From Mycobacterium sp. ITM-2016-00317 (GTDB lineage Bacteria > Actinomycetota > Actinomycetes > Mycobacteriales > Mycobacteriaceae), in the NCBI RefSeq assembly GCF_002968295.1, contig NZ_CP134399.1:868001-932000 (forward strand): a DNA stretch of 64,000 nucleotides, in the 5' to 3' direction. The notes beneath the pieces were generated by a model. The model saw only the letters and a program-made list of their open reading frames with translations. It was not told the origin of the DNA and made no database searches. Position 1 is the first letter of the stretch. Every line of letters starts with the position of its first letter. A program made the position numbers and the translations under genes. Positions 1 to 8,077 of this stretch are shown piece by piece.

Positions 1-2
1 AG

Positions 3-104
3 CGCGGTGAGGCTGCGGAGGCGTTGGCCCACGCAGAGCGTCTCGACGATTTCGCGGACACCGAGAAAGAGAAGCGGCAGGCGGCCCGGAAGAGCCAGCT
101 GTGA
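3..104 (+). CDS. C-terminal end of an unidentified protein (partial at left edge)
   Basis: An open frame runs in from the left edge and ends with TGA at 102-104. The 33 visible residues are Ala-, Glu-, Lys- and Arg-rich and look like a charged helical tail. The stop overlaps the GTG start of the next gene in a GTGA tetranucleotide, which indicates translational coupling and supports this being a real gene end. Too little is visible to name a family. Confidence 0.6.
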   Translation, partial: RGEAAEALAHAERLDDFADTEKEKRQAARKSQL

Positions 105-340
105 CCGCGCTGCCACCGGATCCAGATCCGAAGGACACCCCCGGCGTGGAGACCGCCGGGGGTGTCCGCCCGGGTGACACCCCGCCGGACTCCGCGCAGA
201 CCCGCGCGACCGCCAATCCCGATCCGACGGCCGGGCGCAACCTGAATCCGCGCGCGGTGATCACGTTCGTGGTGATCGGGCTGTTCGTGCTGCTGTTCGT
301 GGCGACCGCGGTGTACCTGCTGGTCGACGCACTCGGCTGA
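101..340 (+). CDS. Small single-pass membrane protein, DUF6480-like
   Basis: A 79-residue protein starting at a GTG that overlaps the previous stop by four bases. The first 45 residues are Pro-, Asp- and Thr-rich with PDPDP and PGDTPPDS stretches. One hydrophobic helix follows at about residues 53-75, and only a few residues come after it. The proline-rich head with a C-terminal anchor matches what I remember of actinobacterial DUF6480 proteins, whose function is unknown. The topology call is firm; the family name is from memory. Confidence 0.7.
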   Translation: MTALPPDPDPKDTPGVETAGGVRPGDTPPDSAQTRATANPDPTAGRNLNPRAVITFVVIGLFVLLFVATAVYLLVDALG

Positions 341-378
341 GACGGGCCGGCTTACGGCCTTTTACCTTTTACGGCTTT

Positions 379-816
379 TCACGGGCCGCAGCGGTAGTCG
401 AGGCACACAATGGTGCCGTCCTCGCGTCCGCTGATGGTGCAGTGGTCGGCCAGGGCGTGCATCAGCGCGACCCCGCGACCGCGACGGTTCAGCAGGCGCT
501 GAGGTGCGTGCGGCGGGGGTCGCCAGCATCCGTGGTCGGTGATGCACACGCTCAGGCAGTGGTTGCTGGGTTCGTAGTCCGCCCGCACGGTCATCGGGCC
601 TGCCACGGCTTGATCGGCGTAGGCGTGGTCAACGCAATTCGCCAGAGCTTCGTTGACGGCCATCAGGATGTCGTTGCGCAGCAGATCGGAGATCCCGCGG
701 TCGCGCAGCCACTCGCTGAACTGCCTGCGCAGCTGTGCGGCCTCCGTGGCTGTCGCAGCGCGGCTGACCGTCAGCTGTTCGGAGGTCTGTGCCGTCAGCG
801 GCGCTGTAGCAGTCAT
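379..816 (-). CDS. RsbW-like anti-sigma / serine kinase ATP-binding protein
   Basis: A 145-residue HATPase_c_2-type protein. The N-box is visible as NEALANCVDHAY (about residues 54-65). A G1-like DHGCWRPP follows near residue 94 and a G2 box RGRGVALMHALADH near residue 112. In this family such stand-alone GHKL ATPases phosphorylate an anti-sigma-antagonist (STAS) protein or hold a sigma factor of the SigF/SigB type. No partner STAS or sigma gene is next to it. It lies 29 bp downstream of the MmpL gene on the same strand and could be read with it. Confidence 0.85.
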   Translation of the reverse strand: MTATAPLTAQTSEQLTVSRAATATEAAQLRRQFSEWLRDRGISDLLRNDILMAVNEALANCVDHAYADQAVAGPMTVRADYEPSNHCLSVCITDHGCWRPPPHAPQRLLNRRGRGVALMHALADHCTISGREDGTIVCLDYRCGP

Positions 817-845
817 GAGTTCGGGCTACCCGACTTGCCGCGTCT

Positions 846-3068
846 CTAGTCGCTCGCCGCGGGAATTCCCGCAGCCGTCACCGGACTGCGATGTTTGGCC
901 TCCAGCGCGGTGCCCTCGATGTCGAGATCGGGCACGTATTTGTCGAACCACTTCGACCGAACCCACATCTTGTCGCCGAGCATCGCCATCACCGCCGGGA
1001 TCAGCGTCAACCGCACCACGAACGCGTCCAGGAACACGCCCACCGCCAGCGTCAGGCCGATGGACTTGATGATCGGATCGCTGCCGGCCAGGAACGCGAT
1101 GAACACGCCGAACATGATCAGTGCCGCGGCCGTCACCACCCGGGCCGACAGGCCCACGCCGTTGCGGACCGCGGCCAGCGCGGCCTCCGGTCCCGAGCCG
1201 CTGCCCAACTCCTCCTTGATCCGCGACACCACGAACACCTCGTAGTCGCTGGAGAGGCCGAAGATGATCGCCAGCACGATGATCGGCAGGAAGCTGATGG
1301 TCTCGCCCGGGGTGATCCCGAGAAGGTCAGCGCCCCAGCCCCATTGGAACACCGCGACCTGTACCCCGAGCGCGGCGAACACCGACAGCAGGAAGCCCAC
1401 GATCGAGGTCAGCGGCACCATCGCGGTCCGGAACGCGATCGCCAGCAGCAGGAACGCCAGCCCGACGACCACGACGACGAACACCGGCAGCGCGGCGGCC
1501 AGTTTGTCGGAGGTGTCGATGTTGGAGGCGGTGTTGCCGCCGACGAGGATGGTGGCGCCGGTCTCGGCCTGGATCGCATCGCGGTCGGCGCGGATCTGAT
1601 TGACCAGGTCGGCGGTCTCGGTGTCGTTGGGTCCGGTCTCAGGGATCACCTGGATGACCGCGGTGCGTGCGTCACCGCCGGCCGGTGCGGCGGCGACGAC
1701 GCCGGGTTCGCGGCTCAGGTTCGCGGCGATCGTCTGGGCCGCGGCGGGGTCGGTCGCCTCGGACAGGTCGGCGACCACCACCAGTGGTCCGTTGAACCCG
1801 GCGCCGAGGTGCTCGGCGGTCAGGTCGTAGGCCTGCCGCGAGGTGTTGGTCTCGGGTTGCGAGGACCCGCTGGGCAGACCCAGCTGCATCGACAGGGCGG
1901 GCAAGCCGATCACGAGCAGCGCGACGGCTCCGCCGAGCAACAGCGGCTTGCGGAATCGCACCACGAACCGGGCCCACGCCGCGCCCAGCGTGCGTTGCGG
2001 GGTGTAGGCCGCCACCTGGGCGACCTCCCGGGGACGGTTGGGCTGCAGCGGTGGTTCGATGAACTTGGCGACCTTGCCGCCGGCGAACCCGAACATCGCG
2101 GGCAGCAGCGTCAGCGCGATCAGCATCGCGATCAGCACGGACGCCGCCGCGGCGACACCCATGTAGGTCAGGAACGGGATGCCGACCACGGACAGCCCGC
2201 ACAGCGCGATCACGACGGTCAGCGCGGCGAACACCACCGAACCGCCCGCCGTGCCCACCGCCAGTCCGGCGGCCTCTTCGCGGGGCATCAGCAGTAGCAG
2301 GTTGTTGCGGTACCGGTTCAGGATGAACAGCGCGTAGTCGATGCCGCAGGACAGGCCGAGCATCAGGGCCAGCGACAGCGATGCGGTGGGCATCTCGACG
2401 AACGCCGCGACCACGAAGATGCCGAGCGCGCCGACGCCGACACCGATGGCGGCGGTCAGGATCGGCAGTCCGGCGGCGACGACCGCGCCGAAGGTGATCA
2501 CCAGGATCAGGAACGCCACGCCGAGGCCGATGATCTCCGGCAGGTGCGGGACGGCGATCTTGTAGCCGGGGAACACGGCGCCGGAGTACTCGACCTGCAC
2601 ACCGGCGTCCTGCACCGGCTGCATCGCCTCCTCCAGCGCGGTGAGCGCGGGATCGCTGACCTCGCCGATCGGGGCCTTCCACTGCACGGTGCCCAGCGCG
2701 ACCCGGCCGTCGGGGGAGACCTGCCGGGTCTGGGCGGGGCCGGCGGCGCCGGCGACGTCGGGGATCTCCGACAGGCCGGCGACCGCCTGCTCGATGGCCG
2801 GCGCGAACGCCGGGTCGGTCACAGAGCGTCCCTCCGGAGCGGCGAACGTGATCTGTGTCTGCGCCCCGGCGAACGCGGGCAGGTTCTGCTGCAGCTGCTC
2901 GACGGCGCGCTGCGATTCGGTGCCCGGGATGGTGAAGTTGTCGCTGGGTTCACCGCGGAACCCGACGAAGGCCACCGCGACCGCGGCGAGCACCGCCAGC
3001 CAGGCGCCGAGGACGACCCAGCGGCGGCGGAAACTGAACGCTCCGAGCGCATAGAGGTAGCGCGACAT
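846..3068 (-). CDS. MmpL-type RND family transporter (short, about 740 aa)
   Basis: A polytopic membrane protein of the MMPL superfamily. A hydrophobic segment near the N-terminus is followed by a periplasmic porter region and a bundle of helices with the RND-typical GLSCGIDYALFILNRYR motif. A second half repeats this plan, with GLSSDYEVFVVSRIKEE. The start at 3068 is preferred over an ATG four codons upstream because AGGA sits six bases before it. At about 740 residues it is shorter than the 950-residue lipid-exporting MmpLs and resembles the broadly distributed antibiotic/lipid efflux type. The substrate cannot be read from the sequence. Confidence 0.9.
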   Translation of the reverse strand: MSRYLYALGAFSFRRRWVVLGAWLAVLAAVAVAFVGFRGEPSDNFTIPGTESQRAVEQLQQNLPAFAGAQTQITFAAPEGRSVTDPAFAPAIEQAVAGLSEIPDVAGAAGPAQTRQVSPDGRVALGTVQWKAPIGEVSDPALTALEEAMQPVQDAGVQVEYSGAVFPGYKIAVPHLPEIIGLGVAFLILVITFGAVVAAGLPILTAAIGVGVGALGIFVVAAFVEMPTASLSLALMLGLSCGIDYALFILNRYRNNLLLLMPREEAAGLAVGTAGGSVVFAALTVVIALCGLSVVGIPFLTYMGVAAAASVLIAMLIALTLLPAMFGFAGGKVAKFIEPPLQPNRPREVAQVAAYTPQRTLGAAWARFVVRFRKPLLLGGAVALLVIGLPALSMQLGLPSGSSQPETNTSRQAYDLTAEHLGAGFNGPLVVVADLSEATDPAAAQTIAANLSREPGVVAAAPAGGDARTAVIQVIPETGPNDTETADLVNQIRADRDAIQAETGATILVGGNTASNIDTSDKLAAALPVFVVVVVGLAFLLLAIAFRTAMVPLTSIVGFLLSVFAALGVQVAVFQWGWGADLLGITPGETISFLPIIVLAIIFGLSSDYEVFVVSRIKEELGSGSGPEAALAAVRNGVGLSARVVTAAALIMFGVFIAFLAGSDPIIKSIGLTLAVGVFLDAFVVRLTLIPAVMAMLGDKMWVRSKWFDKYVPDLDIEGTALEAKHRSPVTAAGIPAASD

Positions 3069-3530
3069 CGTGTTCCTCACGTCTGTTCACAACGGATGAA
3101 GATGCCTGTAGGTGCCCACTGTGCTGGGTGTTCATGCGCACATGTCCTGTGATTTCTGCGACCGCGTTCGTCCGCCGCGCCCTTGTTCGCTGGTTTTCCC
3201 CCCGTCCACCCAGTTGCCGAAGGGCGGGATGGACGCGCAGTTCGCGTGCGGGGCGCATTGTGCGCCCGGTCGAGGGGCATCGCACCGCCGCGGGACGCAT
3301 TAACCCGGGTCAGGGGCCGGATGCCGACTCCCTGGACGGTGGACACGATCGCCCCGACTTGTCCGGTCGGCCCTCGCGAATGAGGGAGGGCGTGTACTCT
3401 CGAGAGCAGGCCGAGTTCGCGGACAATGTGTCCGCCCTCACGATGTGACAGAAAAGCACTCGACCCGCGACGCGATTTTCTTCGCGCGGACAATGTGCGG
3501 GCACGCCCCGCACCACCCAAGGATTTTCAT
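3069..3530. other. Intergenic region, divergent promoters
   Basis: A 462-bp gap between the MmpL gene (leftward) and the small gene at 3531 (rightward). I see no convincing coding frame. It should hold the promoters for both sides. The only structure I can point to is the duplicated GCGGACAATGTG motif listed separately. Confidence 0.6.
3419..3497. repeat. Duplicated GCGGACAATGTG motif, first copy palindromic
   Basis: The 12-mer GCGGACAATGTG occurs at 3419-3430 and again at 3486-3497 on the same strand, 67 bp apart. The first copy extends into an inverted repeat, GCGGACA-ATG-TGTCCGC (3419-3435). The second keeps only the left arm. Both lie just upstream of the small gene at 3531, so they could be regulator sites or promoter elements. 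Confidence 0.5.
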
Positions 3531-3671
3531 ATGGATACGTCTGACTTGTTCTCGCATCGGCAGACTCCGCAGGCCCAACCGCAGGGCAACACCTCCGATG
3601 AGCGGGTGCAGAACCCCGTCTTTTCCGACCTTCAGCAGAACGGGCGTCCCACTGAATCGCGTTCGCAGTGA
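3531..3671 (+). CDS. Small hydrophilic protein, 46 aa, unknown
   Basis: An ATG preceded by AAGGA at about eight bases opens a 46-residue frame rich in Gln, Asn, Ser, Asp and Arg, with no hydrophobic segment. Its TGA overlaps the GTG of the following DUF5994 gene (GTGA), so the two are translationally coupled. I do not recognise the family. Confidence 0.6.
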   Translation: MDTSDLFSHRQTPQAQPQGNTSDERVQNPVFSDLQQNGRPTESRSQ

Positions 3672-4153
3672 ACGGGATTCCGCTCGCGCGGCGGGCGGCG
3701 AAGCCGATCCGGGTCACGCTGGCCAAGGAACTCGGCGCCGGTATCGACGGCGCCTGGTGGCCGCATTCGGCCGCGATGGCAAGGGAACTGCCTGACCTCA
3801 TCGGTGCACTGCACCCGCAGTTGGGCGAGGTCGTGGCCATTCGGGTGAACTGGTCGGCAACCGAGGGGCAACTCGACCTCGAGACCATCGCCAGCGCGGC
3901 GCACCAGAAACTCGCCGGTGAGCATCACCGCCGACCGCGCCTGATGAACATCGACGGCCGCACGGCGTGTGTGCAGTTGCTGGTGATACCGAGTATGACC
4001 TCTCAGGCATTGGGCGCCATGATGTTACGCACTGCCGCGGGGTTGCCCACCGGCAGTGGGGTGAGCGACGGCCGGCTGTTCGACACCGCGTGTGTCGTGA
4101 TGCGGCTCGCCGAAGCCGAAAGTAAGAAGTGGAGCGAGGCCGTCGGTGCATGA
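3668..4153 (+). CDS. DUF5994 family protein
   Basis: A 161-residue protein with the DUF5994 signature: a basic N-terminus, then GAGIDGAWWPHS near residue 25 and the ELPDLIGALHPQLGEV segment. A paralogue with GFVDGAWWPHSDD lies at 7079-7531. The function of the family is unknown; it is common in mycobacteria, often as several small paralogues. The GTG start overlaps the upstream small gene by four bases. Confidence 0.8.
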   Translation: MNGIPLARRAAKPIRVTLAKELGAGIDGAWWPHSAAMARELPDLIGALHPQLGEVVAIRVNWSATEGQLDLETIASAAHQKLAGEHHRRPRLMNIDGRTACVQLLVIPSMTSQALGAMMLRTAAGLPTGSGVSDGRLFDTACVVMRLAEAESKKWSEAVGA

Positions 4154-4284
4154 CGTGCTTGATCCCGTTGCCGCACAAGCGTTTACGTGGCAATAAATAG
4201 GAAAACTAGGCGTAGCGCACCTTTTCGTGCTAGCCTGATCATGGGTGTCTGTCTGACATTCGTACAAAGTGAGAGAAGAAATGT

Positions 4285-4488
4285 ATGGCACAGGGAACTG
4301 TGAAATGGTTCAACGGCGATAAGGGCTTCGGCTTCATCGCTCCCGATGGCGGCGCACCGGATGTGTTCGTTCACTACTCGGAAATCGGCGGCAGCGGATA
4401 CCGCTCACTCGACGAGAATCAGCGCGTCGAGTTCGAGGTTGAGCAAGGGAACAAGGGGCCGCAGGCCGTCCGAGTGACCGCGATCTAA
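4285..4488 (+). CDS. cspA: Cold-shock protein (CspA family)
   Basis: A 67-residue single OB-fold protein with both nucleic-acid binding motifs: RNP1-like [10 protein letters not shown] (residues 13-22) and RNP2-like VFVHYSEI. Family members bind single-stranded RNA/DNA and act as RNA chaperones. The ATG at 4285 is used rather than the out-of-frame ATG at 4281. A purine-rich GAGAGAAGAA precedes it. The 130-bp leader region from 4154 is unusually AT-rich for this genome and is followed downstream by a strong hairpin terminator, so the gene is probably a monocistronic unit. Confidence 0.95.
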   Translation: MAQGTVKWFNGDKGFGFIAPDGGAPDVFVHYSEIGGSGYRSLDENQRVEFEVEQGNKGPQAVRVTAI

Positions 4489-4504
4489 CAGACTTCAATA
4501 CCGC

Positions 4505-4540
4505 AGTGTGGGCTGGCAGGATTTCCTGCCAGCCCACACT
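4505..4540. terminator. Perfect 17-bp hairpin terminator after the cold-shock gene
   Basis: Arms AGTGTGGGCTGGCAGGA (4505-4521) and TCCTGCCAGCCCACACT (4524-4540) are exact reverse complements around a TT centre, 16 bp after the csp stop codon. There is no long T-run, which is usual for actinobacterial terminators. Confidence 0.85.
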
Positions 4541-4647
4541 CGTTTGTGGGGGCCTGATTCTGGGCGCACGCCAGAACTGACTCGCCGGTAGTAAAAATTT
4601 CGGCGAAGGGCTCCGCGTGGCCGCCGTCCGGGGTAGACACGTACGAC

Positions 4648-6933
4648 ATGGGGGCCGGATCGTACGTAGGGCGAGTGGGCGGGTTGGCGGTCGCGCTGGG
4701 GATCGGAGCGGCGGTCCTCCTGGGCGCGGGGGCCGCGCACGCCGAGGACGACACCGGCGGTGCGGAATCCCGGACGTCGCAGACCGCCGCGACCGAGGCG
4801 TCGTCGACAGCAGCGAAGGCTGACGAAAAGGACTCGGCCACATCCGATTCTGAGAATTCGCCGACATCGGAGAACGACGACGATGCCGCCGAGGACACCG
4901 ACGATGAGGCCACTGACGATGAGGCCACCGACGAAGCTCTTGATGAGGCCGTAGACGAGTCTGAGGCCGACGAAGCCCAGCCCGTCGAGACCGAGCCTGT
5001 CGAGACCGAGGTCGTCGAGACCGAACCCGTCGAGACCGAGACCGTCGAAGCCGAGCCCGCACAGACCGAGACCAGGGAACTGTCCGACGCGACCGTCCCC
5101 GAACTGCCGGCCACCGAGCCCGACGCGCCCACCGCGCCGGCGCAAGCGTCACTGGTCATGTCGGTCGTGGGCGCCGGCCGGGAGGCAACCGACGAGGCGC
5201 CGCAACCGGTCGCGGGCCGGCCCACCACCAGCCTGGCCGCCGACAAGTACCCCATCCCGACCGACGTCGTCGTCGAGGACTTCCGGCCGCCGTTCGAGTG
5301 GCTGCAGCACATCCCGCTGCTGGGCCGGTTCGTGGTCACCCCTCTGGTGTACCTGGCGCACGCGCTGCCGTTCGTCGGAGAGTTCCTGCACCCGCTGATC
5401 GGCTGGCCGGTCGACCATGACGCGGCGCCGGGCGACCCGAAGCCGCGCACCGTGCGGGTCACGTCGTTCGACGGCGCGAAGATCTACGTGCACTTCATGC
5501 CCGCCACCGGCCTGAAGGCCGAGCAGAGTGCACCGACGGTGCTGTCCGGTCCGGGGCTGGGCCTGCCGGGGGCCACCACGCTGGGCATCGACATCGACGG
5601 GTTCCTGCCCAACGACGTCGTCGGGGTCGGCATGCTGCGCAAGGCCGGCTACAACGTCGTGACCTGGGACCCGCGCGGCGAATGGCATTCCGAGGGCACC
5701 ATGTTCCTCGACTCGCCCGACTACGAGGGCCGCGACATCTCCCACATCATCAGCTGGCTCTCCACGGTGGACGCAGTCGAGAAGGTCGACGGCGACCCGA
5801 AGATCGGCATGGTCGGCGCGTCCTACGGTGGCGGCATCCAATTGGCCGCTGCGGCAATCGATCGACGTATCGATGCGATCGTGCCGACCATCGCGTGGAA
5901 CAACCTGGTGGACGTGCTGTTCCCGCGCCAGGCCGTCAACAGTGGCTGGGGCACGCTGCTGCCGACCGTGCTGGCGTTGACGCTGGCCCGCGAGCATCCG
6001 CGGATCTTCCCGGTGGCGATCGCCGGTGTGCTGTTCGGCTACGCCGACCCCGCCGACATCGCGCTGGTGGAGAGCTTCGGCTATCAGGATCAGTTGGCGG
6101 ACATCAAGATTCCGGCACTGTTGATCCAGGGCACCGTGGACACCTTGTTCACACTGGATCAGGCGCACCGGAACGCGATGGAGCTGATCGCCAACGGCAC
6201 CACGACGAAGGTGCTGTGGTACTGCGGCGGTCACGGTGCCTGTCTGAGCAGCTTCAACGACGGCCGCAAGGTGTGGGGCGAGACCCTTCAGTGGCTGGAC
6301 CGCTACGTCAAGGGCAACGAATCCGTCGATCCCGGACCGCAATTCGAGTGGGTGGACCAGCGCGGCCAGTGGTACTCGTCACCGACGTACCCGGTGGGAT
6401 CCGCCGGTGCGCCGGTCGAGGCGACCACCACGGACCCCAAGACCCTGCCGTTCGTGCCGTTCATCGGCGGTTCGGGCCCGAACCCGGCGATCCTGTTGCG
6501 CGGGTTGGTGCGCACCCTGGTCGGATTGCCCTCGGCGGCCCCGGCGTTGAACGCGGCGAACCTGCACGTGCCCGACGTCACCGAGGACACCCACATCGTG
6601 GGCGCACCGGAGCTGACGCTGACCTACTCCGGGACCGGCACGGCCAGGCACGTCTACGCCCAGATCGTCGACGACGAAACCGGGTTGGTGCTCGGCAATC
6701 TGGCCACCCCGATCCCGGTCGAGCTGGACGGGCAGTCGCGCACAATCACGGTATCCCTGGAGCAGGTGGCCCATACGCTGAAGCCCGGCCAGTCGGTGAC
6801 CGTGCAGGTGGTCACCTCGACGTTCTCGTTCCTGAACTTCTACTCCTGGGGCAGGGTGACCGTGGAGGGCATGTCCGTCAGGTTGCCCACGGTGGTGGCC
6901 GCCGCGGCTCAGGACGCCGTGGCCGCGGCGTAG
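4648..6933 (+). CDS. Secreted alpha/beta hydrolase (CocE/S15-like) with acidic repetitive N-terminus
   Basis: A 761-residue protein. An N-terminal hydrophobic segment (GGLAVALGIGAAVLLGAGAAHA) looks like a signal peptide with AHA-E cleavage. Residues about 35-150 are extremely rich in Asp, Glu and Thr, including a pentapeptide repeat. The rest is an alpha/beta hydrolase: nucleophile in GASYGG (Ser392), acid in QGTVDTLF (Asp498), histidine in CGGHGAC (His529), then a C-terminal beta-rich region as in X-Pro dipeptidyl peptidase/CocE enzymes. The substrate is unknown; an ester or peptide outside the cell is likely. A close paralogue lies at 34020-36290. Confidence 0.8.
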   Translation: MGAGSYVGRVGGLAVALGIGAAVLLGAGAAHAEDDTGGAESRTSQTAATEASSTAAKADEKDSATSDSENSPTSENDDDAAEDTDDEATDDEATDEALDEAVDESEADEAQPVETEPVETEVVETEPVETETVEAEPAQTETRELSDATVPELPATEPDAPTAPAQASLVMSVVGAGREATDEAPQPVAGRPTTSLAADKYPIPTDVVVEDFRPPFEWLQHIPLLGRFVVTPLVYLAHALPFVGEFLHPLIGWPVDHDAAPGDPKPRTVRVTSFDGAKIYVHFMPATGLKAEQSAPTVLSGPGLGLPGATTLGIDIDGFLPNDVVGVGMLRKAGYNVVTWDPRGEWHSEGTMFLDSPDYEGRDISHIISWLSTVDAVEKVDGDPKIGMVGASYGGGIQLAAAAIDRRIDAIVPTIAWNNLVDVLFPRQAVNSGWGTLLPTVLALTLAREHPRIFPVAIAGVLFGYADPADIALVESFGYQDQLADIKIPALLIQGTVDTLFTLDQAHRNAMELIANGTTTKVLWYCGGHGACLSSFNDGRKVWGETLQWLDRYVKGNESVDPGPQFEWVDQRGQWYSSPTYPVGSAGAPVEATTTDPKTLPFVPFIGGSGPNPAILLRGLVRTLVGLPSAAPALNAANLHVPDVTEDTHIVGAPELTLTYSGTGTARHVYAQIVDDETGLVLGNLATPIPVELDGQSRTITVSLEQVAHTLKPGQSVTVQVVTSTFSFLNFYSWGRVTVEGMSVRLPTVVAAAAQDAVAAA
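4981..5070 (+). repeat. Six tandem 15-bp units encoding xVETE-type repeats
   Basis: Within the acidic region of the hydrolase gene, six 15-bp units of the form CCCGTCGAGACCGAG follow each other with a few substitutions. They encode PVETE/VVETE/TVEAE/PAQTE. Such units are prone to slippage, so copy number may vary between strains. Confidence 0.8.
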
Positions 6934-7078
6934 CTCGACGCCGTTTGCCGATTGGTATTTCCGGGGTGGTGGCCCGGGTACAGTAGGGCCATCGGCGGAA
7001 TGTCGTACGCGGCTCTTTTCAGATCGCGTCGTCGCCGGATCAAATCGGGTCAGCACGCCGGCCCAGTCGGGATGCCAC

Positions 7079-7531
7079 ATGGCGCAACATGACAGGGGCG
7101 CCGGCTTCGGCCAGCCCCACAACGGACCCCAGAACACCCCGCGGCTACGACTCAAGCGGAAGTCCCCCATCACCGGATTCGTCGACGGAGCCTGGTGGCC
7201 GCACAGTGACGATCTCGCCGCGGAGCTGCCGGATCTGCTCGCGGTGCTGTCGGTCCGGCTCGGCGCCGTCTCCCGGGTGACCTACAAGCGCTCCGAGTGG
7301 GCGACCGCCCCGCGGAAGCTGGTCGTGGACGATCAGTTGATCAGGCTCGACGGCTACGACCGCCAGCCGGCCAGCACCGTCGGCGTCGTCGACTCGCGGG
7401 GAGCATCGATCGTGCTGCTCGTCGTTCCCGCGCACACCGACAGCGACCACGCGCATGCGGTGCTGATGGCCGCGGCCGCCCCCGACGACGCCACCACGGT
7501 GGACATGCTGCTCACGCCGGCAGCTCACTGA
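7079..7531 (+). CDS. DUF5994 family protein (second copy)
   Basis: A 150-residue paralogue of the gene at 3668, sharing the basic RLRLKRK entry, GFVDGAWWPHSDDLAAELPDLL and the conserved layout after it. It follows the secreted hydrolase by about 145 bp on the same strand. The function is unknown. The ATG at 7079 is the natural start; no strong ribosome-binding site is evident. Confidence 0.75.
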   Translation: MAQHDRGAGFGQPHNGPQNTPRLRLKRKSPITGFVDGAWWPHSDDLAAELPDLLAVLSVRLGAVSRVTYKRSEWATAPRKLVVDDQLIRLDGYDRQPASTVGVVDSRGASIVLLVVPAHTDSDHAHAVLMAAAAPDDATTVDMLLTPAAH

Positions 7532-7724
7532 GTGCGCGTCGAAACATCGTGATGCTCAACGGGTTTACGGCCGGCCGGAGGCAACGTTTCACGGCCCGGT
7601 GCAGAACGTCACCCGCCGCGCCCACCCCGAAACCGGTTACCGCATCGGCGATCTCGATATCCGATACACGCAGGCCCGAGGGCTGGGCGCTGAGCCGCAC
7701 GCCCACCTCCAGAACTGACGTCAT
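7512..7724 (-). CDS. Possible small protein, 70 aa
   Basis: An ATG-started leftward frame fills the gap between the DUF5994 gene and the basic small gene, overlapping the DUF5994 3' end by 20 bp. Most codons end in G or C, as expected for a coding frame here, but this is weak evidence in such GC-rich DNA. No clear ribosome-binding site and no recognisable domain. It may be spurious. Confidence 0.35.
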   Translation of the reverse strand: MTSVLEVGVRLSAQPSGLRVSDIEIADAVTGFGVGAAGDVLHRAVKRCLRPAVNPLSITMFRRALSELPA

Positions 7725-7750
7725 GGAAGTGAGCGCGACGGTACCTCAGG

Positions 7751-7888
7751 TCAGCGCTTCTTGGCGTCCTGGATCGAATCGGCGGCCGAGGTTTTGGCTG
7801 CCGACTTCGCGTGCTTGTCGGCGCGCTTCTCTTTGAGAGACTTGCCGGACTTTTTCGTCATCCCCTGACGGGGAGATTTATCGGACAT
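7751..7888 (-). CDS. Small highly basic protein, 45 aa
   Basis: A leftward gene starting at ATG 7888 and ending with TGA at 7751. The protein is Lys/Ser/Ala-rich (MSDKSPRQGMTKKSGKSLKE at the start, DAKKR at the end), with no hydrophobic segment. Similar short Lys-rich proteins are common in mycobacteria, probably binding nucleic acid or ribosomes, but that role is inference. The divergent GT4 gene starts about 190 bp away. Confidence 0.65.
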   Translation of the reverse strand: MSDKSPRQGMTKKSGKSLKEKRADKHAKSAAKTSAADSIQDAKKR

Positions 7889-8077
7889 TGTTGGCCCTTC
7901 ATCAGAGGCCCTGAGTGGTCCCGATAGCCCGACCCTACTCCAGCCGGAGGGCTCCGTCGGGTGTAACCTGGGAGCATTGGGAACCCAGCCGGTCTGGGAG
8001 GTCCAGCCGACCGCTGCTGATCTCGACGAGCAACCGCTCACTCCGCCGCGCCGGAACCACCGTACGTCTGGATTGTC

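Noticed and set aside
891..2297. Long open frame opposite the MmpL gene (468 codons)
   Set aside because: Antisense shadow in GC-rich DNA: the composition is His/Arg/Gln/Gly-rich without domains, while the opposite strand encodes a clear RND transporter.
4281..4284. ATG at 4281 as start of the cold-shock gene
   Set aside because: It is out of frame with the conserved CSD; ATG 4285 gives the normal [10 protein letters not shown] start.
5149..6342. Long leftward frame over the secreted hydrolase gene
   Set aside because: Antisense shadow; the forward frame has signal peptide and catalytic triad, the reverse has only low-complexity Arg/His/Gly sequence.
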